From Pycnopodia helianthoides (lineage: Eukaryota; Echinodermata; Asteroidea; Forcipulatida; Asteriidae), in the NCBI GenBank assembly GCA_032158295.1, contig CM063248.1, forward strand, positions 2,211,773 through 2,275,772: DNA of 64,000 nucleotides. Reading direction: 5' to 3'. Positions 20,780 through 30,696 of this stretch are shown here, piece by piece (within the stretch, counting starts at the first letter, position 1; the number at the start of each line of letters is the position of its first letter). The notes beneath the pieces were generated by a model. It did not search any database, had not been told where the DNA came from, and saw nothing but the letters and a program-made list of their open reading frames with translations. A program made the position numbers and the translations under genes.

Positions 20780-21532
20780 TCAGACGTAGTAAACCATCTC
20801 AGGCTTCTCGTTCAGTTGTAACAATCTCATCTGTACACTCCGCATCTCGACCACGAGCCGCCTCACCTCGTTATGGAATCGGGCACTTTCCCGCCTCTCG
20901 CTATTGCTGTGGGAACGCCTGGCGGGTCCGCCCCCACTAGTACGCGCGGGCGAGTACCGGCATATTGCGTCATTTTTGATGCACCTGTTCGGTCCGTCGA
21001 TTGACGACACCAGCGTGTGCCTTCGTGGTACACTCCCCGAGGACAAGCTCTTAATCAACGGCGGGTGTTTCCTCATGGTGCGCCCCACCGGGTTCTCCTG
21101 TAAATGAAACTGGTACGGTCTGTTGGAGTTCTGAAGACACAGTTCAGCGTGTTGCTGCTTGGCTGACCTGGATGGGGAGGGGGTGTTCGGGCCAGGGTCT
21201 TCACCCGCATTCGAACATTGAGTCTCAGGAGTTTCTGTCGTATAATTACTGACGCTCCTCGAGTCCAAGGAATGGCGGCCGGAATCGTCCCTCTGCAACA
21301 GGCAGTGCAATTCTGCCTCGTGCTCAAACGTTTTCACGTGGTTTTGGTAAGGACGCTCCGACGGTCCGGTATCCTGTATACTCGTCTCAGGGAGATGCAA
21401 AAGCATGTACATGTCCTTCTCTTGGCAGAGGTCACCCATCCATTCATTCTCGTCCCCGCTGCTACTGTCCCCATTGTCAGTTCTACTGACCATACGTAAG
21501 CGAGCTTCCAGATCAGCAATACGCTGGTCCAA
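20780..21532 (-). CDS. GABBR2-like: GABA-B receptor terminal exon E16: C-terminal tail
   Basis: Acceptor ggctttgcag, phase 0, stop TGA at 20782-20780, 250 residues. It starts with the end of the coiled coil (LDQRIADLEARLRMV) and continues as a polar, Ser/Asp/Glu/His-rich tail without a recognised domain. A basic region (ARRSHSNSERRESARFHNEV) precedes a second predicted helix VRRLVVEMRSVQMRLLQLNE, and the protein ends PEMVYYV. Cytoplasmic. The long acidic and serine-rich stretch suggests phosphorylation or scaffold binding, but this is inference. The tail is not aligned to vertebrate R2 by eye. Confidence 0.88.
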   Translation of the reverse strand: MDQRIADLEARLRMVSRTDNGDSSSGDENEWMGDLCQEKDMYMLLHLPETSIQDTGPSERPYQNHVKTFEHEAELHCLLQRDDSGRHSLDSRSVSNYTTETPETQCSNAGEDPGPNTPSPSRSAKQQHAELCLQNSNRPYQFHLQENPVGRTMRKHPPLIKSLSSGSVPRRHTLVSSIDGPNRCIKNDAICRYSPARTSGGGPARRSHSNSERRESARFHNEVRRLVVEMRSVQMRLLQLNEKPEMVYYV

Positions 21533-21806
21533 CTGCAAAGCCAATCACAAATACAAAATAAATCCTACGTCACACAGAAATTTGGATTCACTGGTTTGAT
21601 TTTAAGAAACTATAAGCATTCAACATGGCTCACTTTCTCTTGACAAACTTGCTTATCAAGTAGGTACAAACTTCTTCTAATAGCGCCCTCTTTTGAATCA
21701 ACATTCTTCAGCCCATGTTAAGTTCCCATAGTTATGTGGGATAGAATCCCGGAGGACAAATTAACCGATGACACCATACACCCGTTCAAGCCATGCCACG
21801 ACGTAC

Positions 21807-21977
21807 CTTATTCTTTTCTTTTCTAAACGCCCTCATCTGAACCTCAGCCCTGTATAGACTTTCTTTCATTTCGGTCGTCTCGTCCGTCACGAAGCGTCTC
21901 GTGCGACCTTTGATCTCTAACCCCACTGATTTCGTCACGGGGTCAGCTCCAAGACGTACGGCGTTAATGGTGTACAC
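21807..21977 (-). CDS. GABBR2-like: GABA-B receptor exon E15: membrane-proximal tail and coiled coil
   Basis: Acceptor cctttcacag, donor gtacgt, phase 0, 57 codons. It encodes VYTINAVRLGADPVTKSVGL, EIKGRTRRFVTDETTEMKES and LYRAEVQMRAFRKEKNK. The last part is a charged amphipathic helix that continues as LDQRIADLEARL in the next exon. This matches the R1/R2 heterodimerising coiled coil of the family in position. Confidence 0.88.
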
Positions 21978-22149
21978 CTGTGAAAGGATGAGTTAATGAC
22001 AACATGAGGCGCAGAAGCATAGCTAGAGACCGATCTTAACAAGAGAGATACTACGTCATCGGAAGAGTGAATTCATTTGCTTTGTCTTAAAACACCGTGC
22101 AACCGGCCTGTGTGGTAAAAACTAGTAAACTTGCAGGTACAAAACTGTA

Positions 22150-24216
22150 AAAATATCTTATGGGAGGCGTGTTGGGGGTGTTGGGAGTGTTGGGAGTGTC
22201 TCATTTTGGAGAAGTGTTGGGAGTGTCTCTTTTGGGAGGAGTGTTGGGAGTGATTCTTTTGGAAGAGTGTTTGGAGTAATAATAATAATAATAATAATGT
22301 TCGGTTTTTTATATAGCGCTTTACACACCCGAAGGGCGTCTCAAAGCGCTTCACACTTATTACCCCTGGTCACTGGGCCATTAGTTTCATTCCTTAAACC
22401 ATCTCAGCTCCCTGGGGAGTATACAGCCTGTGCAACAAATAATGCGCTACTAAGCTAAATCAATCACAAGAACCATCTCTGCCCTCACAGGTACCCATTT
22501 TACCCCTGGGTGGAGAGAAGCAATTATAGTAAAGTGTCTTGCTCAGGGACACAAGTATCACGACAGGGACTCGAACCCACACTCTGCTGAACACAAACAC
22601 CAGAGCTTCAGTTCGGTGTTCTTAACCGCTCGGCCACAACACCCCAGTGATTCTTTTGGGAGGAGTGTTGGAGTGTTGGGATTGTCTCTTTTGGGAGGAA
22701 TGTTGGAGTGTTGGGATTGTCTCTTTTGGGAGGAATGTTGGAGTGTTGGGATTGTCTCTTTTGGGAGGAATGTTGGAGTGTTGGGATTGTCTCTTTTGGG
22801 AGGAATGTTGGGTGTTGAGACAGCTCTTTTTGGAAGAGTGCTGGGAGTGATTCTTTAGGGAGGAGTGTTGGGAGTGATTCTTTTGGGCGGAGTGTTGGGA
22901 GTGTCTCTTTTGGGAGGAATGTTGGAGTGTTGGAAGTGTCTCTTTTGGGCGGAGTGTTGGGTGTTGAGACAGCTCTTTTGGGAGGAGTGTCACTTTCTGG
23001 AGGAGTATGGGAGTGTCTATTTTGGGAGAAGTGTCGGACTGTTGGGAGTGTCTCTTTTTGGAGGAGTGTTGGGTGTTGAGACAGCTCTTTTGGTAGGAGT
23101 GTTGGGAGTGATTCTTTTGGGAGGAATGTTGGAGTGTTGGAAGTGTCTCTTTTGGGAGGAGTGTCAGAGTGTTGGGTGTTGAGACAGCTCTTTTGGGCGG
23201 AATGTCACTTTCTGGAGGAGTATGGGAGTGTCTATTTTGGGAGAAGTGTCGGACTGTTGGGAGTGTCTCTTTTTGGAGGAGTGTTGGGTGTTGAGACAGC
23301 TCTTTTGGTAGGAGTGTTGGGAGTGATTCTTTTGGGAGGAATGTTGGAGTGTTGGAAGTGTCTCTTTTGGGAGGAGTGTCAGAGTGTTGGGTGTTGAGAC
23401 AGCTCTTTTGGGCGGAATGTCACTTTCTGGAGGAGTATGGGAGTGTCTATTTTGGAGAAGTGTCGGACTGTTGGGAGTGTCTCTTTTTGGAGGAGTGTTG
23501 GGTGTTGAGACAGCTCTTTTGGTAGGAGTGTTGGGAGTGATTCTTTTGGGAGGAATGTTGGAGTGTTGGAAGTGTCTCTTTTGGGAGGAGTGTCAGAGTG
23601 TTGGGTGTTGAGACAGCTCTTTTGGGAGGAGTGTCAGAGTGTTGGGTGTTGAGACAGCTCTTTTGGGAGGAATGTCACTTTCTGGAGGAGTATGGGAGTG
23701 TCTATTTTGGGAGAAGTGTCGGACTGTTGGAAGTGTCTCTTTTTGGAGGAGTGTTGGGTGTTGAGACAGCTCTTTTGGTAGGAGTGTTGGGAGTGATTCT
23801 TTTGGGAGGAGTGTCAGAGTGTTGGGTGTTGAGACAGACCTTTTGGGAGGAATGTCACTTTCTGGAGGAGTATGGGAGTGTCTGTTTTGGGAGAAGCGTC
23901 GGACTGTTGGGAGTGTCTCTTTTTGGAGGAGTGTTGGGAGTGATTCTTTAGGGAGGAGTGTTGGGAGTGTCTCTTTTTGGAGGAATGTTGGAGTGTTGGA
24001 AGTGTCTCTTTTGGGAGGAGTGTCAGAGTGTTGGGTGTTGAGACAGCTCTTTTGGTAGGAGTGTCACTTTCTGGAGGAGTATGGGAGTGTCTCTTTTTGG
24101 AGGAGTGTTGGGTGTTGAGACAGCTCTTTTGGTAGGAGTGTTGGGAGTGATTCTTTTGGGAGGAGTTTTGGGAGTGTCTCTTTTGGGAGGAGTGTTGGAG
24201 TGTTTGGAGTGTCTCA
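22150..24216 (+). repeat. Minisatellite, ~27-bp units with ~215-bp higher-order period
   Basis: Units of the type ggagtgttgggagtgtctct plus tttggga fill this receptor-gene intron (between E15 and E14). A longer block marked by gtcactttctggaggagtat recurs at about 22991, 23206, 23421, 23686, 23866 and 24065. The first two spacings are exactly 215 bp; the later ones vary by gain or loss of units. Frames through it (LLGGMLECWKCLFWEE; QHSSQKRHSQHS on the other strand) are not genes. A SINE interrupts the array at about 22268-22645. Confidence 0.93.
22268..22645 (-). mobile_element. SINE-B copy 2, inserted in the minisatellite
   Basis: Read on the - strand it starts gttgtggccgagcggttaag, an A box of tRNA-Leu/Ser type. 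It continues with gggttcgagtccctgtcgtg (B box), then a body with ctgagcaagacactttacta and gtaaaatgggtacctgtgag. It ends in an (ATT)n tail, seen as aataataataataataat on the + strand. The array resumes on the right (agtgattcttttggga) where it stopped on the left (ttggagt), so insertion into a pre-existing array is clear. Confidence 0.85.
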
Positions 24217-24436
24217 TTTGGGACACGAAACAAGCAACAGTAACCTCTAGGAACTTCAATAATACTCGACCATGACAATATTTCAGACGGAAATGTCTCT
24301 CTGGAGGATTATTGAGCTTTCAAATCGAAACTCAACAATTTCCCCAAGAAAACATCTCCTACAATCGTCCAAAAATAGAGCAAAAAGGTTACTCGGGATA
24401 TATGCAGGTTGCAAAAGGAAGTTAAGTATACTCGAC

Positions 24437-24592
24437 CTTTGGAACAAAGAGGAAGCACAAGGTCATGGTGGTGGTGATACAGATACAGACGGTGACTAGC
24501 ACGAAGGAGGTGGTGAGTTGGTCACCACGGTTGACAATGTTGGATACCACCACGGCTAGGATGCTCATTATCGTCACGTTGTACACGCAAAC
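24437..24592 (-). CDS. GABBR2-like: GABA-B receptor exon E14: helices 6 and 7
   Basis: Acceptor cctgacag, phase 0, 52 codons. It encodes VCVYNVTIMSILAVVVSNIV, NRGDQLTTSFVLVTVCICIT and TTMTLCFLFVPK. VYNVxIM and TLCxxFVPK are conserved. The frame-keeping donor is AAG|gtcgag, a GT donor with an unusual C at +3. Confidence 0.9.
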
Positions 24593-25976
24593 CTGTCAGG
24601 GGATTAAGATATCAGTAATAACATGCAATTATTATCATATTCATTCAGGTATAACTTTTTCGCAAACGAGTTCCACTGACACTGAAGTCACACCCGGCTA
24701 CCCTCTGTCTCACGGTCTGCCATTTTTGGAGTCCAACGCATGCAAAGATAACCCAGTGCGCGTCTAACTGAGCATGCGTCGCCTATGATGGCCATAGCAC
24801 GGTATTACACGCACGGAATCTTACTCACAAAATGGCGCAACCATAGTTTATCGTGTGATGACGTCATGTGTATTGGGTCAACAGGCTTATCTGTATACAC
24901 ATTACAGAAAGAGAAAGACTGTGGCGTCTTCGTTGCAAATGAACATAAGAGACGAATTCTGGGTATGTCCTGTTGCTATAATGTTGATAATGCTATCTCT
25001 AATAGTGATTATGCCCTCTGAAGGTCTGATTTATTGGGCCGATTTGATCCCAAAACATTATAAATTTACATTTTAAATAGCTATTATTATAGATGAGAAA
25101 GTTATAAGCTTTCATTGACGGTATTGCACAAAAGAATTCCGCCAATGATAAGTGGTGGTTACTTAAAAAACGAAATATGAATTATTGTCGGGATCCTGAC
25201 ATTATCTCACGTCCATCAGCCATGTATAAACAATGTTGCATGTTACATTTTGTGCGTTGTCCGTGGCATGTGCAAATGTTTGTGTATGTTTTTCGTTTTG
25301 AACCAGCGTCATTTGTAGAAATTCGTTCAGAGAAAGAACAATTAATATTTAACATAGATTTATTTTGGATATAGACTGATGTTGTCCAGGAGGGATGTAC
25401 ATGACCTGCTTTAGATGTTGTTAAAAAGCCAATGTCCCATTTATCGATTCGGATACCTGTTTGCCATTCCTCCAAATTTTTGGTTTGTCCTTGTGTTATG
25501 TTTCACTTTGTGTGTAATATCCGATCTTTTAAATTTTTTATAAAAGGCAATCTATCACAAGGTTTCGTTTAAGGAATCGTGACTTTCCGAATGGCTTAAA
25601 ATTGTACTCATGACCACAAAAATATACAAATTTTAGTCGTGCAAAAAAGTGAAAAGCTTGTCATGGTAATTTGCCTATATCAACATTTAGTTGTCTGTCT
25701 TGTTAGGATGTTGAACCGTGTACCATTTCGGATATCAGAAAAGCATTTACACTGATCCCTTGTGAATAAAACTAAACGCCCAGTTCCCAATATGGCATGT
25801 TGCTTTTTAGTGAATAGCTTTCATAAAATTGTAAATGGCTAGTCTTGGTAAATGTCCTACTTCAAATGTAAAGTTTTGACAAAGTTCTGTCATATTCCGA
25901 TTTTGAACAAAGTATCCTTTCGAATTTCGAAAATACCACCAAAAGGTGCACTGTTGTTTTTAGTGTAATAGCTCCT
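24593..25976. other. Intron between receptor exons E14 and E13, left part
   Basis: No exon or named repeat was recognised. A region near 24700-24790 has partly complementary cgcatgc-containing segments and may be a decayed foldback element. Confidence 0.4.
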
Positions 25977-26349
25977 TTAAAGACACTGGACACTATTGGT
26001 AATTGTCAAAGACCAGTCTTCTCACTTGGTGTATCTCAACATGGATAAAATAACAAACCTGTAAAAACTTGAGCTCAATTGGTCGTCGAAGTTGCGAGAT
26101 AACTATGAAAGAAAAACACGAAGTTGTGTGCTTTCAGATGGTTGATTTCGAGACCTCAAAATCCAATTCTGAGGTCTCGAAATCAAATTCGTGGAATATT
26201 ACTTCTTTCTCGAACACTATGTCACTTCAGAGGGAGCCGTTTCTCACAATGTTTTAATACTGTCAACCTCTCCCCATTACTCGTTACCAAGGAAGGTTTT
26301 ATGCTAATAATTATTTTGAGTAATTACCAAAAGTGTCCACTGCCTTTAA
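25977..26349. mobile_element. TTAA-group MITE M6, copy 1
   Basis: It begins TTAAAGACACTGGACACTAT and ends ATAGTGTCC-like complement gtgtccactgcctTTAA. The element is 373 bp, flanked by TTAA on both sides. The interior includes ttgagctcaattgg and a duplicated gaggtctcgaaatc-type motif. It lies about 90 bp downstream of exon E13. Confidence 0.85.
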
Positions 26350-26440
26350 ATGTTTCAACTGTAAGAAAATAATACTTGATATTAGAAATGTTTTAAAAGT
26401 TTGCTTTTGTTTAGAAAGGTAAGACTATTTCAATACTTAC

Positions 26441-26620
26441 CGCTATATAGTGCGAGTCATTCAAAGCTGGGATTTTGACTTTACGCGTTTCCCAAGCTAG
26501 GAACAGACCAAAGAGCAATAAGAGACCCTTGTAGGCGTACACCAACCCCAGCCAGATGGACAAATTCTCTGATCGACACACCTCGACGATTGGAACGAAG
26601 GCTACGGTATCGTTGGATGA
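26441..26620 (-). CDS. GABBR2-like: GABA-B receptor exon E13: ECL2 and helix 5
   Basis: Acceptor ccgatttag, donor gtaagt, phase 0, 60 codons. It encodes [40 protein letters not shown] and [20 protein letters not shown]. The ECL2 cysteine (EVC) pairs with the helix-3 cysteine. [16 protein letters not shown] and AWETRxVxIPALNDS are diagnostic, the latter R2-like. Confidence 0.96.
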
Positions 26621-26817
26621 CTAAATCGGGAAAAGATACGAAAAACTGAAAGTTTTTAGACATGTATTCCCTACGTTATTGGTCTGGATCTTCAGACCTA
26701 TTAATGAGTAAATTTATGTTGTTTTTAAGTTGAAAAAAAAAAACCCGAAACGACGAAACAAGAATTCGACTGCAGAACTATAACAGTGCGTGTAAACGCA
26801 CACAGCTCTGTGTGACA

Positions 26818-26990
26818 TACACTCTACGGACATTCCTTTGTTCTGTGCACTTATGCTTCTTCGCTACTAATGAAAACACTGTGTGGACTTGTGTAGGTCC
26901 ACATAGTATTTCAAGTCCCTAAAATTATGCGGCCCTTTTTTTTTTTATCAGGTCCACAACTTTCAATATATGTAAAGCATTTACCACCTC
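26818..26990 (+). repeat. Dispersed repeat R2, copy 2
   Basis: ggacattcctttgttctgtg, aaacactgtgtggacttgtg and taggtccacata match 5323-5490 in order and orientation. Confidence 0.7.
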
Positions 26991-27654
26991 GCCCTTTAAA
27001 GCTGCTTTAGTTAATGAATAGCAACGTAGTCTTTACACTCCAAACAAGTAAGTGTATCCGTGCGTTTACGTCTGAAATGAATTATGACACGGTGCCCTGA
27101 CGTCGCCAGTTAGTGGTGTACACTTTGACCCCAATCAGCACTGAGTACTTACGCTGGTATCCTCATCTTCAATTAATAGACTTCACTACTAAGTCGGCTT
27201 TTCGAGTGGAAGATCCAACAGAGCAATTAGCATGATTGGTTGAGCGTTCGATTACAATTTCGTCAATTTGTCTTCCCAAAACAATCTTGCCGTGACAAGT
27301 TGAACTCAATCGGATTTATCCGTTGTAAGGCTTGATTTTTCCAAGCCATTAAACTCAAATTCAAAGTTCACAAGGGGTTTGAGGGGAGAGAGCATTCTAT
27401 GACGTCAATATTTGGCGAGGACGACGGAACCCATTGAAATAATGTCTTCTTCAACTCAAACTTCAACTTTTTTCTCATTTCAAAGTGCCACATGTTGCTA
27501 TTAAGCATAACAGTGCATGTTTTGGGTGACGGTCACTGCTTGTAATGATTACAACGCAACAATAAAGTATTGTTATTATTAAATACTTCTGGTAATTGAA
27601 ACCAATGATGCCTTATAAGTGAACTGAATCACTTTAGCTCGCAAGCCTGAGCTG
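26991..27654. other. Intronic sequence without recognised features
   Basis: Part of the E13-E12 intron. No exon-like conservation or clear repeat was noticed. Confidence 0.4.
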
Positions 27655-27885
27655 AGGAAACCGAAGCACCGGGGTTTACCCCTACCCATCCTGGGTAAGT
27701 GTTCTGGGTTCTCTTACGTGCACTACCGAATCCGAGTACACGGGACCATCGGCTTAATGTCCCATCCGAAGCCAATTATGGTAAAGTATCTTGCTCGATG
27801 ACACAAGTGCCCCAACCGGGACCCGAACCCGAACTCTGCTGATCAGAAACACAGGGGCTTGAGTCCGGCGCTCAGTACCGATGTC
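27655..27885 (-). mobile_element. SINE-B copy 3
   Basis: The - strand carries gggttcgggtcccggttggg (B-box region) followed by a body with gagcaagatactttaccata. Similar in body to copy 1 (the + strand phrases cttacgtgcactac and catccgaag are shared). Confidence 0.75.
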
Positions 27886-28071
27886 TTCGGTTGAGGCTAC
27901 GGCTACGGCTAGATCACTATTAATTAGCAATAACTTGGATGTTGCTGATACAGCCACAATGGCTAGCGTCTGAAGTTATACCCAAAAGTCACAAAATATT
28001 CCACCGGATTGCTTTTTATGCGTATTTTAGAGGCAAGGTTTGTTGCATGTTAATATCAAAGTGTGCCATAC

Positions 28072-28182
28072 CTCCCTTGGTAGTCTTTCTTCCACTCTAA
28101 TCATGGGATCGAGGATGCTCCAGACCGTCAATATAATAACGTCAATTAGTAATAACATTCCTATCATCAGGAACAAGGTTGA
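28072..28182 (-). CDS. GABBR2-like: GABA-B receptor exon E12: helix 4
   Basis: Donor gtatgg. To keep frame the acceptor must be the AG in gctgcagag, two bases downstream of a stronger-looking CAG. 37 codons: STLFLMIGMLLLIDVIILTV then WSILDPMIRVEERLPRE. MLLLID...W.ILDP is conserved at the end of helix 4. Confidence 0.88.
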
Positions 28183-28825
28183 CTCTGCAGCATCTGCATC
28201 AAGTGGGAACAACAGGTCGTTATAAATGTATTAAATTTAAATTGATTGAATTTAAATTAACTGAAGTTTTGCGTACGGACAAACTATATGCATGAGATAA
28301 ACACTCGGGGAAAACGGCATGAAATGAGGGTTTACTGTTGTTTACTTGTGAAACACAGTTACTCGGAACAATCTGGTCTGACACAAGTGACGTAGGAAAA
28401 CAGAAAGTGCAAACGGAAGCCGTGTACACAGATCAATGCATAACGACACAGTCATTATTGGAGCACTAACGTGCATGCACAGCTCATTGAGCACAGATAG
28501 TCTTTGGAACTCAAGCAGACATATTAAGATTCTACTCTCTGATATCACAGAGATAGTGAGGGCGCACTTGAAGACAACGACCGCAAAAAATTGTAATAAC
28601 TATATGGAAATACAATTCATACGAAGTTTGAAAAACATTGCTCTTGACGTGATTGTGTGCAGTCTCTGAGTGAGGTATTTGATCGGAAGAAATGGCCAGA
28701 TATTCACAGAAAACAAATTCCGAAGACTCCCTAATGATGGGAAAAAATTGCAGCGAATGATGAGACGAGATCAAGAAATACCCCAAGTAATTGGCCTTTC
28801 CCGTGAAATATGCTAATTACATTCT
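28183..28825. other. Intronic sequence without recognised features
   Basis: Right of exon E12. Short open frames on both strands here do not resemble known proteins. Confidence 0.4.
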
Positions 28826-29206
28826 CGCATGCGCACATAGACTATCGGTTGGCAAACACCATAGAGCCGTGCACTAGACAGACGCGCACAGGGTATGCGT
28901 AACACCACACTGCAAAAACTGGGGTGTTAAAATTGACACCATTGTTTTTGCCACATATAGATACCCAAAAGAGAATCAAAATTAACACCACAGGGTGTTG
29001 AAATAACACCATTGCAATTGTGTTGGCGGAAAATATTTTAACACCCTGTGATGTCAATTTTGATTCTTTTTTGTATCTATATGTAACAACACCCATGGTG
29101 TAAATTTTATACACCCCAGTTTTTGCAGTGCACCCATCAGCCTCATACAAAAAGGCACCATGTTCCCTCATTGTTTGCCAAACCGATAGTGTAAGTGCGC
29201 ATGCGT
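28826..29206. mobile_element. Outer foldback element, interrupted by another element
   Basis: The outer arms cgcatgcgcacatagactat plus cggttggcaaac (28826-28857) and gtttgccaaaccgatagt through gtgcgcatgcg (29173-29206) are inverted repeats. The centre is occupied by the distinct element at 28908-29130. Confidence 0.8.
28908..29130. mobile_element. Inner MITE with CACTGCAAAAACTGGGGTGT ends
   Basis: The ends cactgcaaaaactggggtgt and acaccccagtttttgcagtg are perfect 20-bp inverted repeats. Inside, aattttgattctttt-type and aacaccctgtgatgtcaatt sequences are also self-complementary, giving a 223-bp hairpin. Confidence 0.9.
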
Positions 29207-29541
29207 GATGTGCAACTAACGCATTTCATGCACATGACGTCATTTGAGTAGGGCGCCCTCGGCTAGAGGTCAAAGGAAGGTTACTCATTGGCCGATTGAT
29301 GGTACATTGATGTGCGTTTTCAATTTTTACGTCATCTTGTCACCTCTAAGATGGCGGCGTGATGACGTCAATGCATAAGGTCAATTATCCCGACGCGCAC
29401 GAAATCCATATGAAAGGACAAGCTACGTTGATTGATGTTTTATTAAAGTTGTGTCGACTCTATTTTTTGGAGGGGAGTATGGGGAGGGAGGAGCCTGGCA
29501 GGAGGGGAGTGGGTAGGTATCGAGGAAGTGCAAAGCTTTAC
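29207..29541. other. Intronic sequence left of exon E11
   Basis: No further feature beyond a purine-rich stretch (ggaggggagtatggggaggg) near 29470-29520, just past the E11 donor. Confidence 0.4.
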
Positions 29542-29658
29542 CTTTCGTTTGATAACCCTGCTGGTAGCGTGGGTAATGATGTGGTAGACGCGATAGGTTT
29601 TGACGAACATTGACCCAAATGCGAACGAGAACCCAATCATTAAAAAGGCTGCACGTAT
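29542..29658 (-). CDS. GABBR2-like: GABA-B receptor exon E11: helix 3
   Basis: Acceptor cttctttcag, donor gtaaag, phase 0, 39 codons. It encodes IRAAFLMIGFSFAFGSMFVK then TYRVYHIITHATSRVIKRK. GFSFAFGSMFxKTxRV is the helix-3/intracellular loop 2 signature of GABA-B receptors. Confidence 0.95.
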
Positions 29659-29818
29659 CTGAAAGAAGAAAAAAATGTATGCAGGTGAATGTTACTCGTA
29701 AAGACAAAGTTGTTCAATGACTGAGTATGATGTTAATTGACGGTTATTTTATAATATTGTTTACTTCGTTAGTTGGTACTGTCTTCATTTTGTTATCCGT
29801 ACTCTTCTAAATGTAGAT

Positions 29819-29960
29819 ATGGCCGTATTTGAATTGGCGGCTACAGCAACGGCTCCGTCTGTTGGTAAGGGTGTTGCTAAGGACGTCCTATACTTTAACG
29901 GACGATGACGTTGAAATCTAGCCGTAGCCGTAGCTGTAGCCGCTTAAATCGGATACGGCC
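29819..29960. mobile_element. MITE family M4, copy 2
   Basis: The ends atggccgtatttgaattggc and gcttaaatcggatacggcc are inverted. The interior has ggctacagcaacggctccg and gtagccgtagctgtagccgc. It is about 140 bp. Confidence 0.85.
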
Positions 29961-30005
29961 TATACTTCTTAAAAATGTTTCCCCCAATACTCTTGCCTCA
30001 AACTT

Positions 30006-30512
30006 AGGCCGTGTCTACGACTGCGGCTATTTCTAATGGGACCACAAAGTTGTCTCATTAGAAACAGTGGGAATTATACATTATCCCATTAGACACAGTA
30101 CATTTCTAAGGAACCACATAGGGAAACAATGTAAATTATACAGTTTCCCATTCAATCAATTACTTTTCTAATGGGACCACATATTCTCCCATTGGAAGCA
30201 ATGGGAATTTTCTGAATCCCATTGCGCCTAGTTGGTATCCCATTCGTATCCCATTAGAAATAAGGGGATCCCATTAACACCAGTTGGGTCCCATTGAAAA
30301 TATCAATGGGATTTTTAACGGGAATTTTTGTCATGGGTTCTCAAAAATGTTTCGTTTACTCTTGCGTCAAACTGAGGCAACGGCTACGAAAACGGCTACG
30401 ACTGCTGCTATTACTGAATGTGTTGCCAAGGGTAGCCTATGCCTTAATGCATGATGACGCAGTGACCCAGCTGCGGCTGAAGCCGTAGCCGCTAATTCGG
30501 AAGCAGCCTTAG
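30006..30512. mobile_element. M4-type element containing a CCCATTAG-rich palindromic insert
   Basis: An M4-like left end (taggccgtgtctacgactgc) is followed by about 300 bp of cccattagaaac / atgggaccac repeats, many in inverted pairs (30035-30335). Then comes an M4-like body ending gccgctaattcggaagcagc. A ~45-bp segment (aaaaatgtttc...tactcttgcgtcaaac) flanks the insert as a direct repeat at about 29970 and 30341. Confidence 0.6.
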
Positions 30513-30547
30513 CCTCGATTTCGACAAACGTTTCAACCAACTAGCCC

Positions 30548-30696
30548 TGGGCCCAATTTCATAAAGTTGCTAAGGCACAAAAAGTAGCTAAACGCAACAT
30601 GCACCAATTCTGACTGGCATCCTGCTAATTTTTGCAAAGCTTAACATCTGTAAACAAAATTGTGTGCTGAAAGCAGCACTATGAAACTTGGCCCTG
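30548..30696. mobile_element. MITE family M2, copy 2
   Basis: The ends gggcccaatttcataaagtt and tatgaaacttggccc are inverted, 149 bp, with gctaaggcacaaaaagtagc inside. Confidence 0.8.

Noticed and set aside
22616..23951. Several Gly/Leu/Trp-rich frames
   Set aside because: They follow the ~27-bp minisatellite and have frameshifts between blocks.
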